Shown here: positions 49,615 through 59,385 of the stretch, one piece after another
How the letters are laid out: every line of letters starts with the position of its first letter
Position numbering within the stretch: the first letter of the stretch is position 1
Origin: Heterobilharzia americana
Taxonomy: Eukaryota; Platyhelminthes; Trematoda; Strigeidida; Schistosomatidae
Length of the DNA stretch: 64,000 nucleotides
Assembly (NCBI GenBank): GCA_944470555.2
Contig: OX104130.1
Location: 67,895,160 to 67,959,159 of the forward strand
Direction of reading: 5' to 3'
Program-made: the position numbers and the translations under genes
The notes under the pieces: model-generated
The model's database searches: none
What the model was told of the DNA's origin: nothing
What the model saw: the letters and a program-made list of their open reading frames with translations, nothing else

Positions 49615-50215
49615 AAAGTTTAATTTAGGAGTTTGTGGGGATTTAATGATTTTTCAAGTTGGTATTCACCATGGACTGACATCAGTTGAAGGAACATGGG
49701 AAACCTGGGAGCAGTGGACAGTTGTTTCGTCCCACTATGGGACTCCTCAGCAGTGTGCACCCATGACCCCACCCCGCTAAAGATCGAACCCAGGACTTTC
49801 AGGTTCTTTGACCTCCGAATTCAGTTAACCTGGTGATCATTGGTGACTAGCTTCAAGTGGTGATTGCTAAAGTTCCAATGAGAAGTCGTGACCGGTGGGG
49901 CAAACCTGGTGGCCATGAGGACAAATACTGAACGATGACATTGTCATAGTCGCGCTATGTCGTGAACTGACAGAAATTGGAAATATGGACCAGTGGATTT
50001 CGACCAAGTGGCTCAATGGTAAAGTGCTGGCCACAGAACCTTAAGATCGTGGGTTCGACTCCTGGCGAAGGGGGGCGGGGTCATGGTGCGCACTACTGGA
50101 GAGTCCCATAGTGAGATGAAAGAGCTGTCTAGTGCTTCCAGGTTACTAATATTCCTTCAACTGATTTCAGTCCATGATGAATACCAACTTGAAAAAACAT
50201 CTCAAAATTGCCCTT
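49615..50215. repeat. HHR-B head-to-head palindromic element
   Basis: Left arm (49630-49810) in minus orientation: TTTGTGGGGATTTAATG, TTTCAAGTTGGTATTCACCA, tail, ribozyme at 49711-49758 and a tRNA-like part with GATCGAACCCAGG. Right arm (about 50000-50200) in plus orientation: AAGTGGCTCAATGGTAAAGT, GGGTTCGACTCCTGGCG, a decayed ribozyme at 50088-50135 (CTGGAGAG core), tail, and AATACCAACTTGAAAA. The ends are therefore inverted repeats of each other. The centre resembles the body of the 26778-27212 unit. Confidence 0.75.
49711..49758 (-). ncRNA. hammerhead ribozyme, intact core (HHR-B)
   Basis: On the minus strand the core is CTGAGGAG, stem II is extended to six pairs (GTCCCA/TGGGAC) around a TAG loop, GAAAC follows, and the cleavage triplet is GTC. 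Stem I has a single C-C mismatch. It is one of two HHR-B ribozymes with a complete core and a longer stem II than usual. Confidence 0.75.
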
Positions 50216-51044
50216 GAAACATGTTTTCTCTTACTGTCTTTTGTCTGCACATTTTCCATTGTCTCATAACCATACTGACTAGTTATCAATTTTCATTGTT
50301 CAAGCATTTCACCCCGTTGATGAAGTGCATGCAATTCTAGGCTTTGTACAAAGTTCTTTTTCCTTCATATTGCTTATAATTATGCTATAAAATTTATTCA
50401 TTCGTCTTTTCCTAAGAACTTGGTTGGAATGTCTACTTGTCACAAGATGAAGTTGAGGATAATTATCTTTCCAACAGCTTAATTTCAGCTGTAGATTGGC
50501 AAGTATATAACGAAAATGACAGAATGTTCAAGACGAGTCTCCGGTCAAAGGTCAAACTTAATCGATAGGTGTATATAGGGAATGAAATGATATTCCGTAA
50601 CACAAGATATGATCTCAATAGTTTTTATACAATTCAGTGAACAGTAGGATTTGGTATCTGGTAAAAGGAAATAAATAAAAGTATCATGACATATAAGTAA
50701 GTTATATACAAATAGAGTCGCAGAGTACTTGACTAAGGCCATGGTAAAAAGTGTTTGCACACGTTTCTTTTGTATACACAATTGAGGTTTGAAACTATGA
50801 ATTGCCAAAGCTTCGACTATCGATGTGCGTTTAATCATCACCTTTTGGACGATTTGGTCGATTTTTGTAGAGAATTTTGAATGAGGTTTTTAGAGGAGTT
50901 AGATGTCCAGAGTCTACAGGATGTTCAACACTGGAACTGGAGATGGTTTGGTGCTCTCCCTTCGGCAACCAGGTTGGGCAGTGTTTTTGAGCGCGTTTTT
51001 CAAGCGAGGGGGTAATATAGTCAACTCACTCAAATCCACAGGCA

Positions 51045-51420
51045 TCTCAAAAATACATTACTGTATAGTGCTCACTAATGACTTTCTTCCAGATGGATAT
51101 CACGAACTTCTAATGAGAAACCGTGACCTATGGGACCAACCATTCGGAAGGGAAGAGGATGCCAACTAAAGACCTAGGGTGACAGTCGAGCTATATCGTG
51201 AGTTGACAGAAGTTGGAAACTGTTGACCACTGGAAGCCAATCCAGTGGCTGGATGGTTAACGTTATCCTAGCTGGGTCGTGGGTACGTACTGCTGAGGAG
51301 TCCTATACTGGGACGAAACAGATTCTCAGTGCTCCCAGGTTTTCAACGGTTCCCCAACTGATGCTGGCCTGTGATAAATACTACTTCAAAATTAAAATCC
51401 CCATTCATCCCTCTCTCTCC

Positions 51421-51421
<1 letters not shown>
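51045..51421 (+). repeat. HHR-B repeat, full unit
   Basis: Begins near GGCATCTCAAAAATACATTA and runs through CTAATGAGAAACCGTGACCT. It continues with a tRNA-like part (CAGTGGCTGGATGGTTAACG near 51243) to the ribozyme at 51285-51332. The ribozyme core CTGAGGAG and GAAAC are intact, but the cleavage triplet is lost (GATTCTC where GCTGTCC is expected). The tail ends in AAAATCCCCATTCATCCC and runs straight into a TA tract. It aligns over its whole length with the reverse complement of 26778-27155. Confidence 0.75.

Positions 51422-51468
<47 letters not shown>
51422..51468. repeat. (TA)n microsatellite at the 3' end of an HHR-B unit
   Basis: About 23 TA units right after the HHR-B tail. Confidence 0.97.
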
Positions 51469-51471
<3 letters not shown>

Positions 51472-52154
51472 AGCATTTTCCTTTTGTTCGTCCCATAAAT
51501 GGCTTATAATGTGTGGGACAGGTAACTAGCTACCGGTTACTTCATCAGATGTGGATGGGATCATTCATGTTTTCAAGTTGGTACTAAAAAGGAAAAAAGT
51601 TCATGGGGAGATTGACGGGATTTATTTTGTACTTTGTACTCTGTTCAACATATTTAAATCATCAGACTACCATTTCAAGGAGATGAATTGAGTTTATAAA
51701 TTGAAGTACCGGCTAAATGCATGGTTCGCACTAACGATTTCTTGTTGCAAAGTTAACAGTTGTTTATAACTCGAAGATGATACTCAGAGAAACTAATTTG
51801 GATATGAGTCCTCATGTTACCGTAAATTATATCTATTTATTTGCATCGGATAAACGGAGAGGGTTCTGTCTAACAGAATCTGTGAACATGTGCAAAAAAC
51901 CTTATTATAGGGAGGTGCACGGGTACCTAACAGTGCCTTGCTAAACACAGGTCATGCTTTCTAGGTAAGCAACAGACAAAGTAATAATGGATTGCTAAGT
52001 TATACAGAAGCAACTGCAGTCTGTCGACTGAAACCAAACTTGTATACAAGAGAATTTCATGGTTCACTTTGCATTGTCTTGACGCACTGGTCTTTCCTTA
52101 CGACTTTATTCGTGGGTGTTATTCTTTCATTTCATTGTCTTACATATTATTTAT

Positions 52155-52265
52155 ACTGGGTGATGATTGGAGGTGAAATGAAAATTTGTACTGCGACCGG
52201 ATTTGAATCAGGTTTCCGTCCCGATGCCCACCCATTATAAATACTAGTCTACTAAACCATATTGC
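52155..52265 (-). repeat. tRNA-like repeat, family D
   Basis: Plus strand shows GTGATGATTGGAGGTGAAAT, then GCGACCGGATTTGAATCAGG. This is the reverse complement of the CTTCAATCATCAC tail and the B-box part of family D. The A-box side is degenerate. Confidence 0.5.
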
Positions 52266-52273
52266 ATATAGAA

Positions 52274-52407
52274 TTGTATTTGTGTAAATCACAGCGGGTT
52301 TGAAATCAAATACTTCCGACGTTTTCCTGTAGAAGCTCGGACCAGACTTCCATGTGAAACGTTGGAAGTATTTGATTTCAAACCCGCTGTGATTTACACA
52401 AATACAA
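52274..52407. repeat. near-perfect hairpin, 51-bp arms
   Basis: The arm 52274-52324 (starting TTGTATTTGTGTAAATCACA) is the reverse complement of 52357-52407, with one mismatch. They are separated by 32 bases. The arms carry GCGGGTTTGAAATC, B-box-like in outline. Confidence 0.9.
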
Positions 52408-53117
52408 CCCTATATCTGATGTCAACCTTTTACTCAGCGCCCAATATTTGCCATACTATACGATCAAATCTTGATCATAGTTTATATAAACCTTATTATT
52501 CTCAAACATTATTCATACTTCGATCATGTTTGACTTCATAATTCATAATATTTTAATCATGGTTTTTAACGCATCCTTTTCTATTCCTCTACTATCAATT
52601 CATAAACTTTGCACATCATCTTTGTTCTCCCTACCACCTTGACCTGTAATCACACCTACTCCACTATTACGTTGTATCACTATTATTTTTCGTAAGTGCT
52701 TATTGATTAATTTTATGGTTTTAAAAAACTATTTGACTTATCCCCTTTATTGATTGATTAGGTCGTGAACTTTGTCATTTTTCTTTGTTCCCATATAAAT
52801 ATATGTATTGATGTCTAGATATGAAAGATGTTTTTTGGTGTTTTGGGGATCTTATTACTGAACTGTATCAACTGATTTATACTGAATTCATACTCACAGT
52901 TTAATGCATATATGGAAGCACACGAAATGAATTCGATTCATCCTACAATGTTTATTGTTCTTGTTTTGCTGAACTTTTCAAAAGGAAAAACTAATTGCAC
53001 GAAAAACAAAGTTCATGTTTCTTCATCGTTGAGGTCAATATTGGGTTTTCGCAGTCAGTTATTATTTTGTTATTTTTAGTTTCGTGTCATCGAAGTATAA
53101 CGAAATCATGAAAATTT

Positions 53118-53300
53118 ACTTGGTTGTGGCTAGCAGAGGAATCTAAGACTCACGTTTCGTCCTATTTGGGACTCGTCATCATCACATCACCCTAGTGAGT
53201 GATGTTATTCCCACTGAGACTCGAATCTCATACCCATCGCTTCAAACACGAAAGCGTTATCCACTAGACCACAGTGGCACGATAGCCACCTCTTGTACAA
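53118..53300 (-). repeat. SMalpha-type repeat with altered hammerhead
   Basis: Minus-strand order: tRNA-like head (GTGGTCTAGTGGATAACGCT, then GATTCGAGTCTCAGTGGG), CATCACTCACTAGGG, ribozyme at 53140-53182, then CCTCTGCTAGCCACAACC. The ribozyme keeps stem II (GTCC/GGAC), GAAAC and GTC. Its first core base is changed (ATGACGAG for CTGACGAG), and the upstream half of stem I no longer pairs. Confidence 0.75.
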
Positions 53301-54012
53301 CGAGTATTAGTTAGTTGTTACTATCTATGGATATGCTTTCAACTCTCCGTTGTTTTACTGGATCGAATTGTTCGACCTTCAATAAATAGTGATGATGAAG
53401 TCACTTGTTGAAGGTTTCATATGACACTATTCGAAATCGATTACACATCCTCAATCTTAACTCCTGTTTTTGCTTCATTATCTTCCTTTTATATCTGGTT
53501 ACTGTAAACATCATTAGGCAATTGAAGCATTGCCTGCATCCGAATTGATGCCATTTAAGCTTAATGCAACACTCTAGATTAAAAATATCACAATAAATGA
53601 AGAGAATAATCAAAAGTTACTCTCAGGATGACTTATCTCACACACTGTTTGAACGGAATAGTGACCACTAACTTCAGTTACACCACATAAAGCTTACATG
53701 GTAACATGCTGAATACCAGCAGTGCAATAAAAGTGACTAACGAATTTAACTTAAAAGTTTCTATGTCTCTTCAAATTCAGTTGAAATCAATCAGTTGCAA
53801 ATCTTATATGTTGATGCATTATACTCGAGTCTTCTCAAATATTGCATGAAATGTATGCTTTTTGTGTAATTGGTTAGCATATTCACGAATACTTGTTTGA
53901 TCTTGATATGGTTTTAGTTTCGAAAAGATTCTTTATACACTCAAACTAGTGGGAAAAATAGTAATGTACAGATTTCACATATGTAGCGTGCTAAAAATAT
54001 ATTCAATAATAC

Positions 54013-54110
54013 ATTTTCAAGTTAGTATTCATCGTAGACTGACATTAGTTGGAGGAATACTAACTTGAAAATATTTCTAAATCCCCGAAATCCCCTTCGA
54101 AATACATTTG
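54013..54110. repeat. collapsed HHR-B tail palindrome
   Basis: ATTTTCAAGTTAGTATT at 54013-54029 is mirrored exactly by AATACTAACTTGAAAAT at 54056-54072. The right side continues with the HHR-B end (AAATCCCCG...). The ribozyme and body are missing, as if an HHR-B palindrome had lost its centre. Confidence 0.7.
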
Positions 54111-54240
54111 TTTTCAAATATTCATCTCATTAATGTCTTAGAAGGGTTTTTAAGCTGTTTCGTAGACATTATAAAATAAAGGTTTAATTTGATATCAGCG
54201 TGTTTTAAAAATTTAAACAAGATTTATCGCGTGAAACCCA

Positions 54241-54378
54241 TGGTGATTGAAGTGAAATAAAAATTTTGTGAGCAGTAGAACCTCGTAAATCAGTTGATAG
54301 AGCATTGGATCAGAAACCCGATGGTCGCTGGTTCAAATCCGTCCGCGGTCTAAATTTTCATTTCATCTTCAATCATCA
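54241..54378 (+). repeat. tRNA-like fold-back repeat, family D
   Basis: A tRNA-like body (TCAGTTGATAGAGCATTGGA, then TCGCTGGTTCAAATCCG) is enclosed by inverted ends: TGGTGATTGAAGTGAAAT at 54241 and ATTTCATCTTCAATCATCA ending at 54378. The acceptor stem halves do not pair, so it is not a functional tRNA gene. Confidence 0.7.
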
Positions 54379-55016
54379 CTCAGTATAAATTTATCTGAAT
54401 GCTTAGCTGCGTTAAGCTACACCGTCTTCAAGACAATATTCGACTGAAGAAACTGTGATTTTCAAATGAAAAGGTTCAAAAAAGGCTTTTAGTTTTCTAA
54501 ACACACGAGAGATTATACTAAAATCTACTTTTGTAATACATCTCATTGTTGACAATTTGTTGAAATAACGTACAGTGTAATTTGTAGTCCCAGTACCTCT
54601 AGAAATTTTCATAAATATATAACATGAACTTACTCTCACTTTACGCAGCTAATCACTTTTCAATTCTTAAAGTCTTAGTTTCTGAGACTCACTTAGCTTA
54701 GACATTTCCCCTGATATTGAAATTCATATCAACCTTCTGATGTCATGGATGGTTGTGTTGATTGACCGAGGTCTCCTTTCAATTTTTATTTCCCAACCTA
54801 ATATATCAACATGCATACTAGTCTATCATCATCAGAAAACAAAATACGTTATGGTTGTTTAATTTTGTAAACAGTAATGTTGGGAATCTGCACAAAAATT
54901 GTCACTGATTCAAACAAAAAAAGGAACAAGAAATTCCAGCATATGTATATATAATATTCATGATAACATTTTTGTTACCGCAGGTTATAGTTTGCTTTTT
55001 TCTTTTTTGTGTTTAG

Positions 55017-55631
55017 ATCAGTCTACAGTATGGTCTCAAGATGTATTATCTGTAAAGATGCGAACACTTTCTGGTCAATCACCTTGTGATACAGACTTAG
55101 TTAACACCCCCAAGTCCGAAGGGATTACCACAGAATGCGGTACTTCATCGTTTGGATCGTTTGTCACTTCTAATCAAGACACAGCAATTAATTCAACTCA
55201 TTCTATAACATCCACATCTACAACAATGCATAGTTTATCTTCGCCTGTATCTGTTTCTACTGGAAGGTATAATCATTTGCCCAATGGTAGTGGTACTATG
55301 TCGAACAGTAATGAATCAGTCAGAAATTTAGAAACTGAACCGACAACAGTCGTTATACAATCTCAGAATAGTAACAATTCAATGGTTAGTGAATCTGCCA
55401 AATTGTTGAATACCACCACTACTACATGTTGTAATACTACTCCTAATACTAATACTAGTTTTACTGCTACACCTGCTAACAATACTGATATTAATAATAA
55501 TTTTCCTATCAGCACTGTTACCAATCAACTTCCACCTTCATCCCCAGCTATAACTACTACACCTGGTGTTCCAATAAATGAATCTATAGTCCCATGGAAT
55601 TCCAATATGGCATCATCTCCATCGTTCCAGC
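55017..55631 (+). CDS. BCL9-like: BCL9/Legless-like protein, coding exon 4 (residues 402-606)
   Basis: Starts after TTTTGTGTTTAG by completing a split codon and ends CAG C|GTAAGT, phase 1 to phase 1, 615 bases. It opens with QSTVWSQDVLSVKMRTLSGQ and is then almost entirely low-complexity Ser/Thr/Asn/Pro (for example a run of Thr near 55410 and NNTDINNNF near 55480). Such disordered linkers are typical of BCL9-type scaffolds. The frame is open upstream to 54899, but that part looks like intron text and precedes a strong pyrimidine tract and acceptor. Confidence 0.85.
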
Positions 55632-56739
55632 GTAAGTTAAATAATGTTTGTTATTCACTGTGGTATAATAGATATGCAGTTTACAATGCAGATTATGTTG
55701 TATGAGTGGATGGTAGATGCGTATGTAATACTGAACTATACTGCTGGGTACTATACACCTCATAATCATATTAAAATGCCTGACAATTTTGCTATATGGC
55801 ATTTTGTTATTGTTCCCTTGCATCATCATCACCATCGATTGAGAGGCAGAACGTGAAAAAAGTGGCCAAGAGATTCTCAGGTGAAAAAAACATCATGAAA
55901 AGGAATCAAATTGAACCTATTTAGCAGTAGTCGCTTCCATAAGTTTTTAATGTAGATTCTTGAAGTAGCTTCTTTTTCTATTGGTCGATGTATCGTCGTC
56001 TATTAATCTTGAGATAAACATTCAACGTCGATGAAATATATTTTTAAAATCCTGATGAGATAGAATAGTAGATTTCTGAAGTTTCGCGACCGTATACAAG
56101 TCTCTTCTTCAGAGAATAAAATTTGCACAAGTTATCGCATGTTTAAATAGTAAATGGTGATAAATCAGATCACATTGTTTATACTTTCACAAGATCACGA
56201 AACATCAGAAATTTTTTTTTCGACCTCATTAAGATCTTATAAATATATTTCATTTATAATTCATTTGTCCAATGCTCAACGTATTCAACTTCATTACGTC
56301 AAATTTTGATCCTGAAATTTGTAAACAATTTAATTATCAAAATAATATTAGTATGATTAAATATAAGTTTGGCTGTTCTCAGTTGCATTTAGCTTTTGAC
56401 CTGTCTATTTACAATTGAACCATCGATATAGTCTCATTAGGTAAGGAACATTTTTTTTAAAAAAAAGCCATTTTAGTATCGAACAAAATTTTTTTTCTGA
56501 CGAATTCAGAAGTTTTACAATTATGATTATAGTCACAACAAAATATATATCCATCAGTAGCTAATGGATCAATACAAAAACATCAGAAACGATCAATAAA
56601 GTCCCATGGTGATAACGGCTGGAAGGTGAAGCCAAGGTCATAAAAAGATTGCTCATATGATTACAACAAATAAAGAGGTAATGAATAGAGAAATAAATAA
56701 AACGTCTTATGGAGATTATGACTAAGGTAAAATTAGAGA

Positions 56740-57318
56740 TTGAACACGGAGTTGAGGCATGGACAGCCGGTTTGCAAAAGCTGCTGTTGTATTGTCGTGG
56801 TCAATACACACCACACTCCGAAATGCTTAATTTGAATCTAGAAATTCCTTCGGAAAAGATTCTTGTGGAGCAGAGTGGCCACCGTTAACCAACTGTTCAA
56901 TAATCGAGCTGTTAATGGCTTTGTACTCTTTTAGACGGTCATGCAGGATATTGTTCGGAGATGTTTTGGATAAAACATGCTGTATGCAGCCTATTTAACG
57001 AGCCCCACAAGAGCAGCCTAATTGGTTAACATATATAGAAGTGGCTCAATCTCGAATCAGTTATTGACTGGAGGAAATAACCCGAAGTTGAGTGGAAAAG
57101 AAGACCTCCTTCAGCGCTTCGGACAATCGATTCTTGAGTATTTCTGCCAATTTATCTCCCTTGGATCCAATACTCATAAAATGTGTCTTCTTTGGAACCA
57201 TAGAGGTTCCTTCATCGAAATGTTTAGGTTTGGTGTTCCTCTCAATGAATCTTGAAGGATAACTTTTCTCAGTGAACACTTTTCGAAGTAGTTCCAGCTC
57301 TCTCATTTGCTTTATCAC
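56740..57318 (-). mobile_element. second-type Penelope-like fragment (RT C-end to GIY-YIG)
   Basis: The minus frame 57318-57061 reads ELELLRKVFTEKSYPSRFIE, then FMSIGSKGDKLAEILKNRL. This is the segment between RT and endonuclease in Penelope-type proteins (NGYP and 'lPykGd' motifs). Further downstream, near 57025-56830, follow VNQLGCSCGAR, a stop, IGCIQHVLSK, and an INSSIIEQLVNGGHSAPQES end that suits the GIY-YIG module. It is related to 41500-41890 and distinct from 15870/40205. Confidence 0.6.
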
Positions 57319-57384
57319 CCGTACAAATTATTTTCTTTCTTTCTTCTGCCAACTTGCGTCACCTGTAACGCCGGTGAGATATGT

Positions 57385-57710
57385 GACTATCTATCAAAAA
57401 TCGAGAATACTGCACTACAGTCCCCTGTGTTCTGTTAAATGGCTGTGAGACATGGCCGTTGAAAATAGAAGATACGAAACAGTAGCAATCTTTTCATCAC
57501 AGATGTCTTCGTAGCATTACTTGCGTTTGGTGGAATCACCGTGTAAACAGCGATGAGGTCAGGCGAAGGATAATAAGCAAGACAGACATATCGACCAGGG
57601 CGGTTTTCGACTTCAGTCGACTTAGATGGCTTAGACATTCACTGTTTATGCCGAGCCACCATCTACCTCAGCGTGCTACGCTTTCATAATTGAACTGAAA
57701 GTGCTTTCGG
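57385..57710 (+). mobile_element. non-LTR retrotransposon post-RT fragment
   Basis: Plus strand, with frame changes: VLLNGCETWPLKIEDTKQ, then QSFHHRCLRSITCVWWNHR, then DEVRRRIISKTDIST and LRWLRHSLFMPSHHLPQRA. It is homologous to the minus-strand fragments at 34180-34890 and 28700-29135. A stop follows the WPLKIEDTK box. Confidence 0.75.
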
Positions 57711-58672
57711 CTGTTAGTAGTATCCATAGTGACACAAACTCATTTCTAAGCAAAATACGGAGATGAAAGGTGTCAAAGTTTAGAGAAGAAAAAAACCTCT
57801 GCTAGACATAGGTCTTGCATTTATCCAATTCGTCTTCCTTGGGAGCAGTGACTAATTTATTGTAGACTTATTTTTCAAGCACTGGAATTATTTATCGACA
57901 CTGTCTTTTCGCTTGCAGGATGTTTTAAAACTTACTAGGCGCTATGGTGAATGCAAGATAAGGGACTTTTGTCTTTCATTATTAACGACTGGTGAATTTC
58001 CTATCAATACAATGATTGTATCTGCTGCACTGATACTTTTTCAATTTTATCAATATCTCTAACAAGCTGTTTATGCGACTACCTTATAACTGAAAGGCAT
58101 TTTCCTTTGCCATTAATACTTTTAAGCTCACGCTTGATATCCAATTTAATTACGCTTGTTTACTCTTCTTGATGTTCACCATTTAATGCGGACCAACCTC
58201 ACGAATAAGGGTAACCATCTTTCTCTATAGAGAACAACTAAACCAGTGTGTGTATATATGTGTGTATGACTTGATTGACCGTTTCAGGAACCTTGTTATT
58301 ATGAATGTCTTTTCATTGCATCAGTAGAACTGATTTACAGTGTAATTTGTCAACAATAGTAAGCTTGTTATGCAACGTTCGGTAATTGTTCAGCTCTGCC
58401 TCTGTAGCGCAGTGACAGTATCACCCACTGAAACTTATCTCCAATCTTTTGTTTAAACAGATCTTTGAACTTCAAGTTTTATTGGTTGATTCATCAAACT
58501 GTGAACTAAAATTCTGTTTTACAATGTAAATTTAAATGTTTGCATATTGTAAAAGACAAATATTTCAATGCTGCTTGTCAGAATCATATTTAAACGTCAT
58601 TTACCTGCGTCATTAATATTCAGGCGGTATGTATTCAACACTCAAGGCGAATTCCCACCTATGGAGCCTCCA

Positions 58673-58673
<1 letters not shown>

Positions 58674-58722
<49 letters not shown>
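58674..58722. repeat. (TA)n microsatellite
   Basis: About 24 TA units. Confidence 0.97.
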
Positions 58723-58725
<3 letters not shown>

Positions 58726-59084
58726 TTAATAGATTAAACGAATGTCTGAAAAGTAAATGAATTAACAATTAAAACTATTTGTTAGCCAGTTTCATGAAAT
58801 CATGCTTTCCTTCTATTTTGTAATCCTCTATCGATTGATATATGTATGTCATATGATCACTTTCATAATCTTGTTAAGTAAGTATTCCTTCAATAAGTTC
58901 ACTAAACTATGTAAATAGGTTCTGTTGAGTAAAAGTACATCAAATTTGTGTGTGTATATATTCTATGCGTTAATTCATAATTCTTGTAAGTATAAGCGAT
59001 TACATACATTCCTTTCTTACACAATTTGATCAATTACATGACGAATAATTTACCAGTTACCAAACTAACACAAATATATATACT

Positions 59085-59225
59085 AGATGATTATTGAAGG
59101 TGAAGTGAAAATCTTGGCCGCGGTAAGATTCGAACCAGCGACGTCTGGGTTATCAATCTAGTACTCTACTAATTGAGCTACGAGACTTGGCTGCTGACCA
59201 GTTTTTAGTTTCATTTCAATCACCA
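59085..59225 (-). repeat. tRNA-like fold-back repeat, family D
   Basis: On the minus strand: GTCTCGTAGCTCAATTAGTA, an anticodon-arm-like CTAGA-TTGATAA-CCCAG (GAT in the anticodon position, isoleucine-like), then TCGCTGGTTCGAATCTTAC. Inverted ends flank it: GATTATTGAAGGTGAAGTG at about 59090 and AGTTTCATTTCAATCACC at about 59207. The acceptor halves do not pair, so I call it a tRNA-Ile-like retroposon, not a tRNA gene. Confidence 0.7.
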
Positions 59226-59269
59226 AGCGTTTTGCTCGACTACCATATGAATTCGTGATGCGTTACTAT

Positions 59270-59385
59270 CCCTGAATTATATTCAATCGGCAAAGCACCA
59301 GATCAGTAGTTAGCAGGTCGTAAGTTCGAATCCTGCCACAGCTCATATTTTCATCTCACCTTCAATCATCACTCATTATCAATAC
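59270..59385 (+). repeat. tRNA-like repeat, family D
   Basis: AATCGGCAAAGCACCAGATC, then CGTAAGTTCGAATCCTGCC, then the family tail ATTTTCATCTCACCTTCAAT and CATCACTCATTATC. The A-box half is damaged. It faces the minus copy at 59085-59225. Confidence 0.65.

Larger units (their letters stand above)
34008..55016 (+). other. intron 3 of the BCL9-like gene (21 kb)
   Basis: Donor GTAAGT at 34008; acceptor GTTTAG ending at 55016. It is mostly AT-rich sequence filled with repeats, which are listed separately. Apart from those I find no convincing exon, but a small cassette exon in 21 kb cannot be excluded by eye. Confidence 0.75.

Noticed and set aside
54301..54350. Possible tRNA gene on the plus strand
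   Set aside because: The acceptor stem fails to pair, and the flanking inverted repeat shows it to be family D, not a tRNA gene.
55340..55410. Possible HD1 (Pygopus-binding) motif in exon 4 around PTTVVIQSQ...SESAKLL
   Set aside because: Only a superficial resemblance; the aromatic and A/N pattern of HD1 is missing and the segment is low-complexity.
59085..59225. Possible tRNA-Ile gene (GAT anticodon position)
   Set aside because: The D, anticodon and T arms are tRNA-like, but the acceptor halves do not pair, and the body sits inside a repeat with inverted ends shared by other copies.
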